Part shown: positions 8,734 through 16,123 of the stretch, piece by piece | How the letters are laid out: every line of letters begins with the position of its first letter | How positions within the stretch are numbered: the stretch's first letter is position 1 | Origin: Cloacimonetes bacterium UBA5210 | Lineage (GTDB): Bacteria > Cloacimonadota > Cloacimonadia > Cloacimonadales > Cloacimonadaceae | Assembly (NCBI GenBank): GCA_002412625.1 | Contig: DHVK01000023.1 | Span: 156,873-174,468 of the forward strand | Direction: 5' to 3' | Length of the DNA stretch: 17,596 bases | The notes under the pieces: generated by a model | The model's input: only the letters and a program-made list of their open reading frames with translations | What the model was told of the DNA's origin: nothing | The model's database searches: none | Position numbers and translations under genes: made by a program

Positions 8734-9993
8734 TTATACTTTTAGCTCCATGAAGGGCTTCAGCACTTCCGGAATATCCAGGCTGCCATCGGCTTTCTGA
8801 TAGCTTTCCAGGATAGCGATCATCAGGCGCGGAGTAGCCAGCCCACTCCCGTTCAGGGTATGCAGGTGGCGCATCTTGCCCTCGGCATCCTTGTAGCGGA
8901 TGTTGGCGCGGCGTGCCTGAAACTCGCCAAAGTTGCTTACCGAAGACACTTCCAGATATTTACCGCTACCTGCCGCCCATACTTCCAGGTCGTAGGTCTT
9001 CTGGCTGGCAAAACTGAGGTCGCCGGTGCACAGGGATACCACCCGGTAATGCAGCCCAAAGGCTTTCAGAATATCTTCCGCATCATTCAGCATATCTTCC
9101 AGCGCGGCTTCGGAGGTCTCGGGCTCCACAAAGCGCACCATTTCTACTTTGTTGAACTGATGCAGGCGCTGCAAGCCACGGGTATCCTTGCCATAGCTGC
9201 CCGCTTCTCTGCGGAAACAGGGAGTGTATGCCACAAACTTCTGGGGCAGGTCTTTGTAGGAAAGCACTTCGTCGGCATAGAGATTGGTCACCGGCACTTC
9301 CGCCGTGGGGATCAGGAAGAGGTCGTCTTCGCCGATGTGATACATATCTTCTTCCAGTTTGGGCAGTTGCCCGGTCCCGGTCATAGTCTTGCGATTCACC
9401 GCCAATGGCACCATCAGCTCGCTATAGCCGTGTTTCTGCAGGTGATATTCCAGCATGAAGTTGATCAGGGCGCGTTCCAGTTTAGCGCCAAACCCGGTAT
9501 AGATGGGGAATCCGCTGCCGGAGATCTTTGCCCCGCGGGGCAGATCCAGCATCCGGTTTGTGTTTGCCACATCCAGATGGTCTTTGGGTTCAAAATCAAA
9601 CTTCCGGGCCGTGCCTTCATGGCGCAGAACCTCGTTCAAGGCCTCATCTCTGCCCACCGGCACGGAAGCGTGCGGCAGGTTCGGGATGGTGAGCAAGCGC
9701 GCATCGAGATCGGCACTCACTTCATTCAGAGCAGCTTGGATTGTCTTGATCTCGTCCGCCACCATGGTCATTTCGCTCAGTTCGGTGCCGGCGTCTTCTT
9801 TGGCGCGTTTCTTCTGCGCGATGATCTGCGAAACCGCGTTTTGCCGGGCTTTCAGTTGGTCAAAGTCATATTGGAGTTTCCGGCGCTGTTCGTCGGCAGC
9901 CAAGAGTATATCCAGATCTGCCTTTTCGTTTTTATCCACGATTGCTTTGCGCACGATATCGGGATTACTGCGGATGAATTTGATATCTATCAT
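8734..9993 (-). CDS. serS: Seryl-tRNA synthetase
   Basis: Charges tRNA-Ser (and tRNA-Sec where present) with serine in the cytoplasm. 419 residues is the usual bacterial length. The N-terminal antiparallel coiled-coil arm that grips the tRNA long variable arm spans about 28-100. The class II core includes TAEVPVTNLY (about 230-239), motif 2 CFRREAGSYGKDTRGLQRLHQF (259-280, the serine-enzyme signature) and motif 3 LNGSGLATPRLMIAILE (380-396). The C-terminus ends with the conserved DIPEVLKPFM. The ATG abuts the tpiA stop and uses GGAG about 8 nt upstream within the tpiA end, so it is co-transcribed and probably coupled to tpiA. Confidence 0.98.
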   Translation of the reverse strand: MIDIKFIRSNPDIVRKAIVDKNEKADLDILLAADEQRRKLQYDFDQLKARQNAVSQIIAQKKRAKEDAGTELSEMTMVADEIKTIQAALNEVSADLDARLLTIPNLPHASVPVGRDEALNEVLRHEGTARKFDFEPKDHLDVANTNRMLDLPRGAKISGSGFPIYTGFGAKLERALINFMLEYHLQKHGYSELMVPLAVNRKTMTGTGQLPKLEEDMYHIGEDDLFLIPTAEVPVTNLYADEVLSYKDLPQKFVAYTPCFRREAGSYGKDTRGLQRLHQFNKVEMVRFVEPETSEAALEDMLNDAEDILKAFGLHYRVVSLCTGDLSFASQKTYDLEVWAAGSGKYLEVSSVSNFGEFQARRANIRYKDAEGKMRHLHTLNGSGLATPRLMIAILESYQKADGSLDIPEVLKPFMELKV

Positions 9994-10776
9994 CTATTTT
10001 GCTCCATGGCAGCGCTTTACCGCGCTTTCCAGCATTTTTAGGTATGAGTCTGTCTTTAGTGCTGCCCCGCCGATCAAGCCACCGTCGATATCCGGCATGG
10101 CCAGCAGTTCATCGATGTTTTCCGGCTTCACACTGCCTCCATAAAGGATGGGCAGGCTATCTGCCAGAACCTGGGGGTATCTGTCCGCGAACCATTTACG
10201 GATAATGGCATGCACTTCCTGGGCTTGCTCACCGGTGGCATTGCGCCCGGTTCCGATCGCCCACACCGGTTCGTAAGCCACGATCAGTTCCTTGGCAGAA
10301 TACAGGTTGATCTTGTGCAGAGCTCCGGATAGTTGATCCATAATCACATCCTTTGTGGTCCCGGCGTCACGTTGATCCAGGGTTTCACCGATGCAAAGGA
10401 TGGGGCGGATCTCGTGTTGCATCAGGGTCAAGATCTTTTCCCGGATCATTTCATTACTCTCGGCATGATAGGCACGGCGCTCGGAGTGCCCCACGATGCA
10501 ATATGGCAGTTTCAGCGATGCCAGCATTTTTGCCGAAACTTCGCCGGTGAAGGCACCTTCGGCATGCGCGCTAACGTTTTGGGCACTAACCTTTACGGGG
10601 CTTCCCGCCAGTTCTTGCATAAGTGCCGCCAGGAAGGGATAGGCAGGCGCCAGGATCGGCACCACACAGCCCAAGTCTTTGCCCATCGTAGCTTTGGCTA
10701 GCACTTTGGCAAAACTCTTCGCTTCCTCTAAATCTTTGTAAATCTTCCAGTTACCGGCAATGATGAGTTCTCGCAC
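9994..10776 (-). CDS. tpiA: Triosephosphate isomerase
   Basis: Interconverts dihydroxyacetone phosphate and glyceraldehyde 3-phosphate in glycolysis and gluconeogenesis. 260 residues, the normal length. Catalytic residues are visible: Asn9 and Lys11 in AGNWK, His97 in CIVGHSERR, Glu169 in AYEPVWAIGTG (whose end is the mobile loop 6), and the phosphate loop LYGGSVKPEN. The start codon is GTG, chosen because it gives the family N-terminus just before LIIAGNWK; AGGTGG lies 3 nt upstream, a short spacing. It is the first gene of the minus-strand run and faces the plus-strand signalling operon across a 449-nt divergent region. Confidence 0.98.
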   Translation of the reverse strand: MRELIIAGNWKIYKDLEEAKSFAKVLAKATMGKDLGCVVPILAPAYPFLAALMQELAGSPVKVSAQNVSAHAEGAFTGEVSAKMLASLKLPYCIVGHSERRAYHAESNEMIREKILTLMQHEIRPILCIGETLDQRDAGTTKDVIMDQLSGALHKINLYSAKELIVAYEPVWAIGTGRNATGEQAQEVHAIIRKWFADRYPQVLADSLPILYGGSVKPENIDELLAMPDIDGGLIGGAALKTDSYLKMLESAVKRCHGAK

Positions 10777-10949
10777 TTTCCACCTCGAATCTTTTTTTAA
10801 TAGATGACACCAGTTTGAAAATTGGGAAGATAAGTCAAGACTTTTCCGTTTTTAGCAGCGCAGTTCACTATGTCCCACGGCGCAACAGCGTAGATCATGA
10901 ACAGGGCTTTGTTGAAACCCCGCGTCACTCTGCGCGTATTGTCCAAAGA

Positions 10950-11015
10950 TAAAGCTGATGTTAAGGCGTTATTCTCGGGTGGGCACAGCTTAATCACAGC
11001 ACGAAATCAGCTTTA
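10950..11015 (+). repeat. Dispersed 51-nt repeat, copy A, with flanking inverted repeat
   Basis: Bases 10950-11000 align without gaps to 17175-17225, 41 of 51 identical by hand count, including exact blocks TAAAGCTGAT and TGGGCACAGC. In this copy the outer arms TAAAGCTGAT (10950-10959) and ATCAGCTTTA (11006-11015) form a perfect 10-bp inverted repeat, while the inner palindrome of copy B is lost. It lies about 170-220 nt upstream of tpiA. Confidence 0.7.
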
Positions 11016-11168
11016 ACCCACCACAACAAAGACGGGACGGATCATGGATTAAACCCAAAGGCGGGCTGAGTGCCAGGGATTTGCATAAGGCAAAAACCTC
11101 CTGCTTCCGCTTCCGCGCAAAGCGAATTATGTGATAAGCACCAACAGGCTGTCTCAGCTCCTTTTTTC

Positions 11169-11196
11169 TTGACGGCTTTGCCTTTGTATTTAAATC
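11169..11196 (+). promoter_or_regulatory. Sigma70-like promoter of the signalling operon
   Basis: TTGACG (11169-11174), a 16-nt spacer, then TAAATC (11191-11196). It lies about 30 nt before the ATG at 11226, which has GGGAGG at 11215-11220. The -35 matches 5 of 6 consensus bases; the -10 is moderate. Predicted by eye only. Confidence 0.5.
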
Positions 11197-11225
11197 TTGC
11201 CTGAGCATTAATTCGGGAGGATCTG

Positions 11226-11762
11226 ATGACCAGAAGAAGGCTTGCAATATGTGTGACGTTCATATTCTGCGCATTATGCGCTGCGCGGGTGGATGGGGTG
11301 ACCGCAAAATCCATACGCCCAAACGGCAATATTGCAGGCGTGGTGCGAGATAATTTTGGTGCCGGGATTCAGAATGTGGAAATTCGGATACACCATGACG
11401 GGGAGTTCATCCGCGGCATCCGCAGCGCTGAGCGCGGGGAATATCAGATCCAAGACCTTGAACCGGGGCAATATGTGCTTCACTTCAAGCACCACGAGCT
11501 TTTGCCCCTCAGCCGTGAAGTGACTGTCCGTTCAGCCCGAAACAGCTTTTGCAACATCCGCTTAAACGCGGCTCAAAGCCTCTTGCGACCACGCATCTCT
11601 CTGCCGCAGAAGATCATCAAACAAAGCCCGTTCATGCAGGCCAACAGACGCCCCGTGCCGGTTAGCGGAGCTTATGCGGCTCCCTATGTAGCGCCTCAAG
11701 AGCAGGACAGTAAGCAAGAGCAAACCAAAACCCACTCAGCCACAGGCAAGGACAAGCAATGA
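11226..11762 (+). CDS. Small exported protein with carboxypeptidase-regulatory-like domain
   Basis: 178 residues. The basic, hydrophobic start (residues 1-24, TRRRLAICVTFIFCALCAA) is a likely signal peptide, so it should be periplasmic or surface-located. Residues about 33-104 fit the carboxypeptidase-regulatory-like beta-sandwich: GNIAGVVRDNFGAGIQNVEI, then GEYQIQDLEPGQYVLHFKH and a final VTV strand. The tail (about 105-178) is low-complexity, rich in Gln, Lys, Pro and Ala, and probably disordered. GGGAGG lies 5 nt before the ATG. It is first in an operon, 7 nt before a histidine kinase whose ribosome binding site overlaps its stop codon, so it may present or modulate the kinase signal (inference). 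The function is not known. Confidence 0.8.
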   Translation: MTRRRLAICVTFIFCALCAARVDGVTAKSIRPNGNIAGVVRDNFGAGIQNVEIRIHHDGEFIRGIRSAERGEYQIQDLEPGQYVLHFKHHELLPLSREVTVRSARNSFCNIRLNAAQSLLRPRISLPQKIIKQSPFMQANRRPVPVSGAYAAPYVAPQEQDSKQEQTKTHSATGKDKQ

Positions 11763-11769
11763 GGCTTCT

Positions 11770-14214
11770 ATGAATCTAAAACTTGTCCTATACTTGTTTG
11801 TTATATTTTTCATTAGTTCTTGTCGGCTTACCCAGGGCTTTCAGACTCACGAACTTACTCCGGAACACATTCACCGTTGGAGCACTTCCGCGGAAAGCGC
11901 GATCCTGGCAGACCTCAAGGGGGATGGACAGGAAATCCTGATCACTTCACACTATGAAGGTAAACTGGGTTACATCCTGCTTTCCAGCCTGAACGGCAAA
12001 TCCATCTCGCAAATCAACATGGGCGGCAGCCGGCTCCTGGGCCTCAGCACCTTGACAGACCCCTCTGACGGCAGCATTTGGCTGTTCTTCAGTGCAAACA
12101 ACAACGAGACTCTGAGCTTGATCGGGGCCAAATACGATTGGCAGGTTCCTTTGCGCCGGGAGATGAAAACCTTCAGCCGGTATAAACGGGATGACAACTT
12201 GATCGGCCTTGAAGCCTATACCTGGGCAGCCTTTTATAAGCCAAACTTCCTGGAAGATATCGATGGCGACGGCAAACTGGAATTGGTCTGCACTGCTTTT
12301 GACGGCTATAGCTCGAACCCCAGGGGAGTGGTTGCCTTTGATTGGGAGAGCGGCGAAACCAAATGGTTTTTCCGCAGTCCGACCATTTTCAACCGCATCT
12401 ATCTGGCAGATCTGGACGGCGATGGCACAAAGGAGTTTCTGCTCTCGAATACCGCTTTTAACAATAATAACCTGAATCTCCAGGGTTTGACCGATTTCAG
12501 CGGGCATCTGGTGGTCCTGAGCACCAAAGGTGAACTGCTGCATAATCATAAGGTTTTCGACGGCCTTGGCACGCTGGTGGTGAACGTGGCAGATGTGGAC
12601 CAGGATTCACGCCCGGATATCTTTGCCATTGCGGCTACCCGGGGGACAAACTCAGATTCCGACTATCTCTTGCGGCTCAGTTATCAAAACGGCCGTCTGA
12701 AGAGGGAAAAAGAGCTGAGCTTGCCCAAAAGCTTCAGCCAGGAAGCCAATATCAACTTTCTGCAACGCATGGACAGCTCTTCCGGATACACCCTGGTGAT
12801 CACCGACAGCGAGCGGGGCATCCTGTATTATGATACGGAGCTGAATGAGGTCAAAACCCGGCCTCAGCCACAGGTTAAAGAGATCTACGACATCGGGGAC
12901 TTGCGCAAAAAGGGATATAAAGAGCTGATCGCGGTGAATAACGACAGTGAACTGCAGATCTTTGACCATCAGCTGTTTGAGATGGCGCGCATCCACCTGC
13001 CCCTGCAAAACCGCAGGATATTCTCCACCAAGATCATTCAAAACCGCCTGGGGAAACAGCCCTTGGTGGCGATCATTCTGGATAACACCCTGGCCACATA
13101 TAGCCTGAAGCCGATTTCCGGGCTAACCCTTGCTACCCGGTTGTTCAAGGCACACGCGCCCTGGATCGCTCTGTTCCTGCTGATCTTGCTGATCCTCACC
13201 TTCCTGCTGCTGTTTCGCAACAGGCAGGATTTTATCGGGATAATGAACCAATTGCAGGAAGGGCTGATCATGATCCGGGGTAAAGACCGCATAGAATTGG
13301 CAAACAAAGCGGCACTGGATATGGCGATCGAACATGAGCCCAATAGCAGCCTGAAGAGCTTGCGCGAAGTCTTCCCCGAACTCTCCAGGATGCTTGTGGG
13401 GATGCGGCGCGCGCGCTTGCTTCAGGAAGATTCTGAAGTGGAGGTTTCCGGCAAAAACACCCGTGTGCACATCCGGGAAATCAGAAGCTGGTGCAACCGG
13501 TCCATGATCTTCATCTATCCAAAACAGGAAGTGATGGATTCAGATACCGTACAGTGGGCGGAGATAGCCCGCCGGCTTTCACACCATGTCCGCCGTCACA
13601 TCACAAATGTGATCCTGGCGCTGGATCCGCTGGATGACGGCGCAAACCCGGCTGCGGCTGAGTATATTGACATCATCAAAAGTGAGATCGAGAAGGTGCG
13701 AGTCTTTACTCATGCTTTCCAGCGCTTTACCGAGATGCACAATTACGACCTGAAGCTGCAGGATCTGATCCCTTCTGTGGAACACGCTCTCGGCGGCATC
13801 AGGAAACCGGATAACGTGAAGATCATCCGCAACTACGGACTGAAATCCATCCATGCCAAGATCGAGCCTATCCGCTTTGAAGAGGCTATCGTGAATACCA
13901 TCAACAACGCCACAGAGGCTATGCCCACGGGCGGATCCCTGCACATCAGCATCAGGGAATTCCCGCAGCATAAAAGCCCGCGCGGAAACCTCAGTGTGCT
14001 GGTGGAAATCGAGGATTCCGGCAAAGGCATACCCGCCAAGTATATGGAGGACATCTGGAAGCCCTTCTTCACGACAAACCAAAGCGGCACCGGCATCGGC
14101 ATCCCGGAAACCCGCAAGATCATTGATTCCATGGGCGGCATCATGGATATTCAAAGTGAAGAAGGGGTGGGAACCACCGTATCCTTCTGGCTGAAAGGAG
14201 AGCATGATGAATGA
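11770..14214 (+). CDS. Histidine kinase with FG-GAP-like propeller sensor
   Basis: 814 residues. The N-terminus (1-23) is a signal or anchor ending in a lipobox-like FISSC. About 25-460 is predicted periplasmic with integrin-type Ca-loop repeats: ADLKGDGQEILI (47-58), EDIDGDGKLELV (162-173), ADLDGDGTKEFL (213-224) and ADVDQDSRPDIF (274-285). These suggest an FG-GAP/VCBS beta-propeller. A TM segment lies at about 465-483. A PAS-like segment follows (490-590), then an H-box ARRLSHHVRRHITNVILALD with probable phospho-acceptor His605, N-box NTINNATEAM (Asn713), G1 EDSGKGIP (Asp749), F-box WKPFFTT and G2 SGTGIGIP. GAGG at 11761-11764 is the ribosome binding site. It overlaps the sigma54 regulator by 11 nt and is surely its partner. 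The ligand is unknown. Confidence 0.88.
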   Translation: MNLKLVLYLFVIFFISSCRLTQGFQTHELTPEHIHRWSTSAESAILADLKGDGQEILITSHYEGKLGYILLSSLNGKSISQINMGGSRLLGLSTLTDPSDGSIWLFFSANNNETLSLIGAKYDWQVPLRREMKTFSRYKRDDNLIGLEAYTWAAFYKPNFLEDIDGDGKLELVCTAFDGYSSNPRGVVAFDWESGETKWFFRSPTIFNRIYLADLDGDGTKEFLLSNTAFNNNNLNLQGLTDFSGHLVVLSTKGELLHNHKVFDGLGTLVVNVADVDQDSRPDIFAIAATRGTNSDSDYLLRLSYQNGRLKREKELSLPKSFSQEANINFLQRMDSSSGYTLVITDSERGILYYDTELNEVKTRPQPQVKEIYDIGDLRKKGYKELIAVNNDSELQIFDHQLFEMARIHLPLQNRRIFSTKIIQNRLGKQPLVAIILDNTLATYSLKPISGLTLATRLFKAHAPWIALFLLILLILTFLLLFRNRQDFIGIMNQLQEGLIMIRGKDRIELANKAALDMAIEHEPNSSLKSLREVFPELSRMLVGMRRARLLQEDSEVEVSGKNTRVHIREIRSWCNRSMIFIYPKQEVMDSDTVQWAEIARRLSHHVRRHITNVILALDPLDDGANPAAAEYIDIIKSEIEKVRVFTHAFQRFTEMHNYDLKLQDLIPSVEHALGGIRKPDNVKIIRNYGLKSIHAKIEPIRFEEAIVNTINNATEAMPTGGSLHISIREFPQHKSPRGNLSVLVEIEDSGKGIPAKYMEDIWKPFFTTNQSGTGIGIPETRKIIDSMGGIMDIQSEEGVGTTVSFWLKGEHDE

Positions 14215-15541
14215 TATCCGCATCTTGATCGCGGACGACGATACCATCTTATGCCGGCTAACCGGAGACCTGCTGCGCAATGCGGGTTACACCGTGCATA
14301 CCGCTTCATGCTTGGAGGAAGCGGAAGATACCCTGAAGAAGTATAACTTCGACCTCGTGATGCAGGATATGTGCTTCCCCGCCTTGCAGGATGGCTTTGG
14401 TATGCTGGAGGAGCTGCACAACCGCTACCCCGAGATGCCGATCCTGATGATCTCCGGCTCCGGGCACATCCCGGACGCGGTGAATGCCATCAAATACGGT
14501 GCCACAGACTTCATTGAGAAGCCGATCGCCAAGGAGCATCTCCTCATCCGCCTCGCCCGCCTGAAGGAAAGCATCCTGATGCACCGGGGCATGCGGGAGC
14601 TGCAGCTTTCGTCCATCGGCATGGCCGGTAGCAGCGAACCGATGCAAAGGGTCTTTGACGCCATCATCCAGGCTGCCAAGTTCGATACTCCGGTCCTGAT
14701 CAGTGGCGAAACCGGGGTGGGCAAAGAACTTGCCGCGGCAGCGATTCACCGGCTCTCCGTTCTGGGAACCAAGAACCTGGTGACCATCAACTGCGCCTCC
14801 ATCCCGCGGGAACTGTTTGAAGCCGAGCTCTTTGGTTACGAGAAAGGAGCTTTCACCGGGGCGGTGTCTTCCCGCAAGGGCTATTTCGAGTTTGCCAAAG
14901 ACAGCAGCATATTCCTGGATGAGATTGGAGAATTGCCCATGGAAGTTCAGGCAAAATTGCTGCGAGTGATCTCCGAGCAAGAAATCCAGAAGCTGGGTGG
15001 CAACGCGCAAAAGATCTCCACCCGCATCATCAGCGCTTCAAACCAGGATCTGCCCCAGATGATCGAAGACAATGCTTTCCGCAGTGACCTCTACTACCGC
15101 ATCAGCACCATCAACATCGAGATCCCGCCTCTGCGCAAGCGCCGGGAGGATATCATCACCCTGGCCGAGTTCTTTGTAACAGGATTCTGTAATCGCAACC
15201 AGATTCAACCCAAAAGCATCGCTCCCAGTGCTGCGGCATGGCTCCTGGAACAAGAATTCCCGGGAAATGTGCGCGAGCTGAAGAACTGCGTGGAGCGCGC
15301 GGTAGTGTTTTCCAAAAACGAGGTGCTGGGCGTGGTAGATTTCACCACAAACCAACAAGATGCTTATGAAGGCCCCGCCTCATATCGGGAAACAGTGCGG
15401 CAGTTTGAACGCAACTATCTGGAGAGCGTGATGCTGGCACATGGCGGAAACATCTCCCAGGCAGCACTTTACTTGCAGATGGATAAGAGTAATCTAGCCA
15501 AGAAACTGAGTGCTCTGGGCATCGATCTCCCGCGTAAATAG
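14204..15541 (+). CDS. NtrC-family sigma54-dependent response regulator
   Basis: 445 residues. The receiver domain (about 5-120) has acidic DDD (11-13), phospho-acceptor Asp55 in LVMQDMCFP and Lys106 in IEKPI. The AAA+ domain (about 140-370) has Walker A GETGVGKE (168-175), the intact sigma54-contacting GAFTGA (215-220), Walker B SSIFLDE (234-240), RSDLYYRI (293-300) and FPGNVREL (352-359). A Fis-type helix-turn-helix occupies about 412-440 (GGNISQAALYLQMDKSNLAKKL). It should activate sigma54 promoters when phosphorylated by the kinase next door. Starts at 14204 and 14207 (ATGATG) are both possible; AGGAG lies just upstream inside the kinase end. The target genes are unknown. Confidence 0.96.
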   Translation: MMNDIRILIADDDTILCRLTGDLLRNAGYTVHTASCLEEAEDTLKKYNFDLVMQDMCFPALQDGFGMLEELHNRYPEMPILMISGSGHIPDAVNAIKYGATDFIEKPIAKEHLLIRLARLKESILMHRGMRELQLSSIGMAGSSEPMQRVFDAIIQAAKFDTPVLISGETGVGKELAAAAIHRLSVLGTKNLVTINCASIPRELFEAELFGYEKGAFTGAVSSRKGYFEFAKDSSIFLDEIGELPMEVQAKLLRVISEQEIQKLGGNAQKISTRIISASNQDLPQMIEDNAFRSDLYYRISTINIEIPPLRKRREDIITLAEFFVTGFCNRNQIQPKSIAPSAAAWLLEQEFPGNVRELKNCVERAVVFSKNEVLGVVDFTTNQQDAYEGPASYRETVRQFERNYLESVMLAHGGNISQAALYLQMDKSNLAKKLSALGIDLPRK

Positions 15542-15570
15542 TACCATTTATCCTGCGAAAACCCCTCATT

Positions 15571-15596
15571 CCACGCCTTGCGCGTGGTTATTTTTA
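15571..15596 (+). terminator. Intrinsic terminator after the response regulator
   Basis: Perfect 6-bp stem CCACGC (15571-15576) / GCGTGG (15582-15587) with 5-nt loop CTTGC, followed by TTATTTTTA. It begins 30 nt after the stop codon. Confidence 0.75.
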
Positions 15597-15665
15597 CCTC
15601 CTCCCTTTGCTGCGCCGATGTCCCTATCTGCATGCAGAATGTCATCTTAGCCTCTTTTTCAGCAT

Positions 15666-15681
15666 TGGCCTGAATTGTGCG
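15666..15681 (+). promoter_or_regulatory. Possible sigma54 -24/-12 element
   Basis: TGGCCT, 5 nt, GTGCG. The invariant GG (15667-15668) and GC (15679-15680) have the required 10-nt gap, but the other positions match the TGGCAC-N5-TTGCA consensus only in part. It would start a transcript near 15692, just before the hairpin array. A weak match, noted because a sigma54 activator gene lies directly upstream. Confidence 0.2.
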
Positions 15682-15705
15682 ATATAGATTGGCATGTCTG
15701 GTAGG

Positions 15706-15729
15706 CAAGGATCTTTAGGCTGATCCTTG
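15706..15729 (+). repeat. Hairpin with TTTAGGCT loop
   Basis: Perfect 8-bp stem CAAGGATC (15706-15713) / GATCCTTG (15722-15729) around the 8-nt loop TTTAGGCT. Confidence 0.6.
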
Positions 15730-15818
15730 AAACCGGGCACCGGGCATCAGGCATTTTTAGGCACAAGGGCTAGTCGGAAAGGCAGGTAGGATCTGTAGGC
15801 TGGGGGCATCAGGCAGGG

Positions 15819-15842
15819 TGATCGGCTTTAGGCGGTCGATCA
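15819..15842 (+). repeat. Hairpin with TTTAGGCG loop
   Basis: Stem TGATCGGC (15819-15826) / GTCGATCA (15835-15842), 8 bp with one G-U pair, around the 8-nt loop TTTAGGCG. The stem sequence differs from that at 15706-15729 while the loop is kept. Confidence 0.55.
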
Positions 15843-15892
15843 ACTCTGTAGGCAAGGCTTTGGGAGGGCATCTTGTGGGCTCTGTAGGCAGG

Positions 15893-15938
15893 CTATCAGC
15901 AAGGGAATGTCTGGCTGGGCACCGGACATTCCCGATAG
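15893..15938 (+). repeat. Long hairpin in the TAGGC array
   Basis: Inner stem GGGAATGTCTGG (15903-15914) / CCGGACATTCCC (15922-15933), 12 bp with one T-G pair and loop CTGGGCA. An outer stem CTATC (15893-15897) / GATAG (15934-15938) adds 5 bp across a 5-nt left bulge. There is no T-tract, so it is not a terminator. Confidence 0.65.
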
Positions 15939-16087
15939 ACTGGAAGGCTTTGGGAAGGCAGGTGGGTTCTGTAGGCGGGGCATTCATATAGGCTGTCTGA
16001 GGCTCCGGAGGCATCTATGAGGCAGAACTGGCATGAAGAGGCATATCTTGGCCGCACCCGGCTTGCATTGCGGCGTTTAGGGCGATT

Positions 16088-16123
16088 AAGGATCCTGCTT
16101 GTTTACGGGCTGGGGTCCTTTTT
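16088..16123 (+). terminator. Intrinsic terminator closing the hairpin array
   Basis: AAGGATCC (16088-16095) pairs with GGGTCCTT (16113-16120), 8 bp with one T-G pair, and is followed by TTT, giving a run of five T. On the minus strand only two T follow, so it works best for plus-strand transcripts, although it sits directly after the stop of the minus-strand phosphatase gene. Confidence 0.55.

Larger units (their letters stand above)
10777..11225. other. Divergent intergenic region between tpiA and the signalling operon
   Basis: No convincing gene. Two minus-strand reading frames here lack ribosome binding sites and family features. The region holds one copy of a 51-nt dispersed repeat (10950-11000) inside a 10-bp inverted repeat, and a plus-strand promoter (11169-11196). 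For tpiA, a -35-like TTGACT lies on the minus strand at 10833-10838, but I see no good -10 at the right distance, so the tpiA promoter is not assigned. Confidence 0.6.
15597..16123 (+). other. G-rich array of TAGGC motifs and hairpins; candidate structured RNA
   Basis: About 527 nt without a credible gene. TTTAGGC occurs at 15714, 15756 and 15827; TGTAGGC (mostly as TCTGTAGGC) at 15794, 15847, 15883 and 15970. GGCAT is scattered throughout. The plus strand is G-rich and its complement C-rich. Two different 8-bp stems each enclose an 8-nt loop that starts TTTAGGC, and a larger hairpin follows at 15893-15938. An intrinsic terminator closes the stretch on the plus strand. A proline-rich 85-residue minus-strand frame overlaps it but has no ribosome binding site and looks like a by-product of the repeats. 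The stretch could be a non-coding RNA, a repeat element or decayed sequence; the strand given is an inference from the terminator. Confidence 0.45.

Noticed and set aside
10797..10997. 66-residue minus-strand reading frame upstream of tpiA
   Set aside because: Starts with GTG inside the dispersed repeat, has no ribosome binding site and no recognisable domain.
12138..12156. Sigma54-like TGGCAG...TTTGC inside the propeller kinase gene
   Set aside because: The GG to GC gap is one base too long and the site is inside coding sequence.
15700..15980. TAGGC array as integron attC sites
   Set aside because: attC sites need paired RYYYAAC and GTTRRRY boxes. Here the motif is T(T/G)TAGGC without paired AAC/GTT ends, and no integrase or gene cassettes are present.
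15700..15980. TAGGC array as a CRISPR
   Set aside because: The repeated core is only 7-9 nt, the spacing is irregular (20-87 nt), and no cas genes are present.
15757..16014. 85-residue proline-rich minus-strand reading frame with PTEPT-like repeats
   Set aside because: No ribosome binding site before its ATG, no family features, and the apparent protein repeats follow from the DNA repeats of the TAGGC array.
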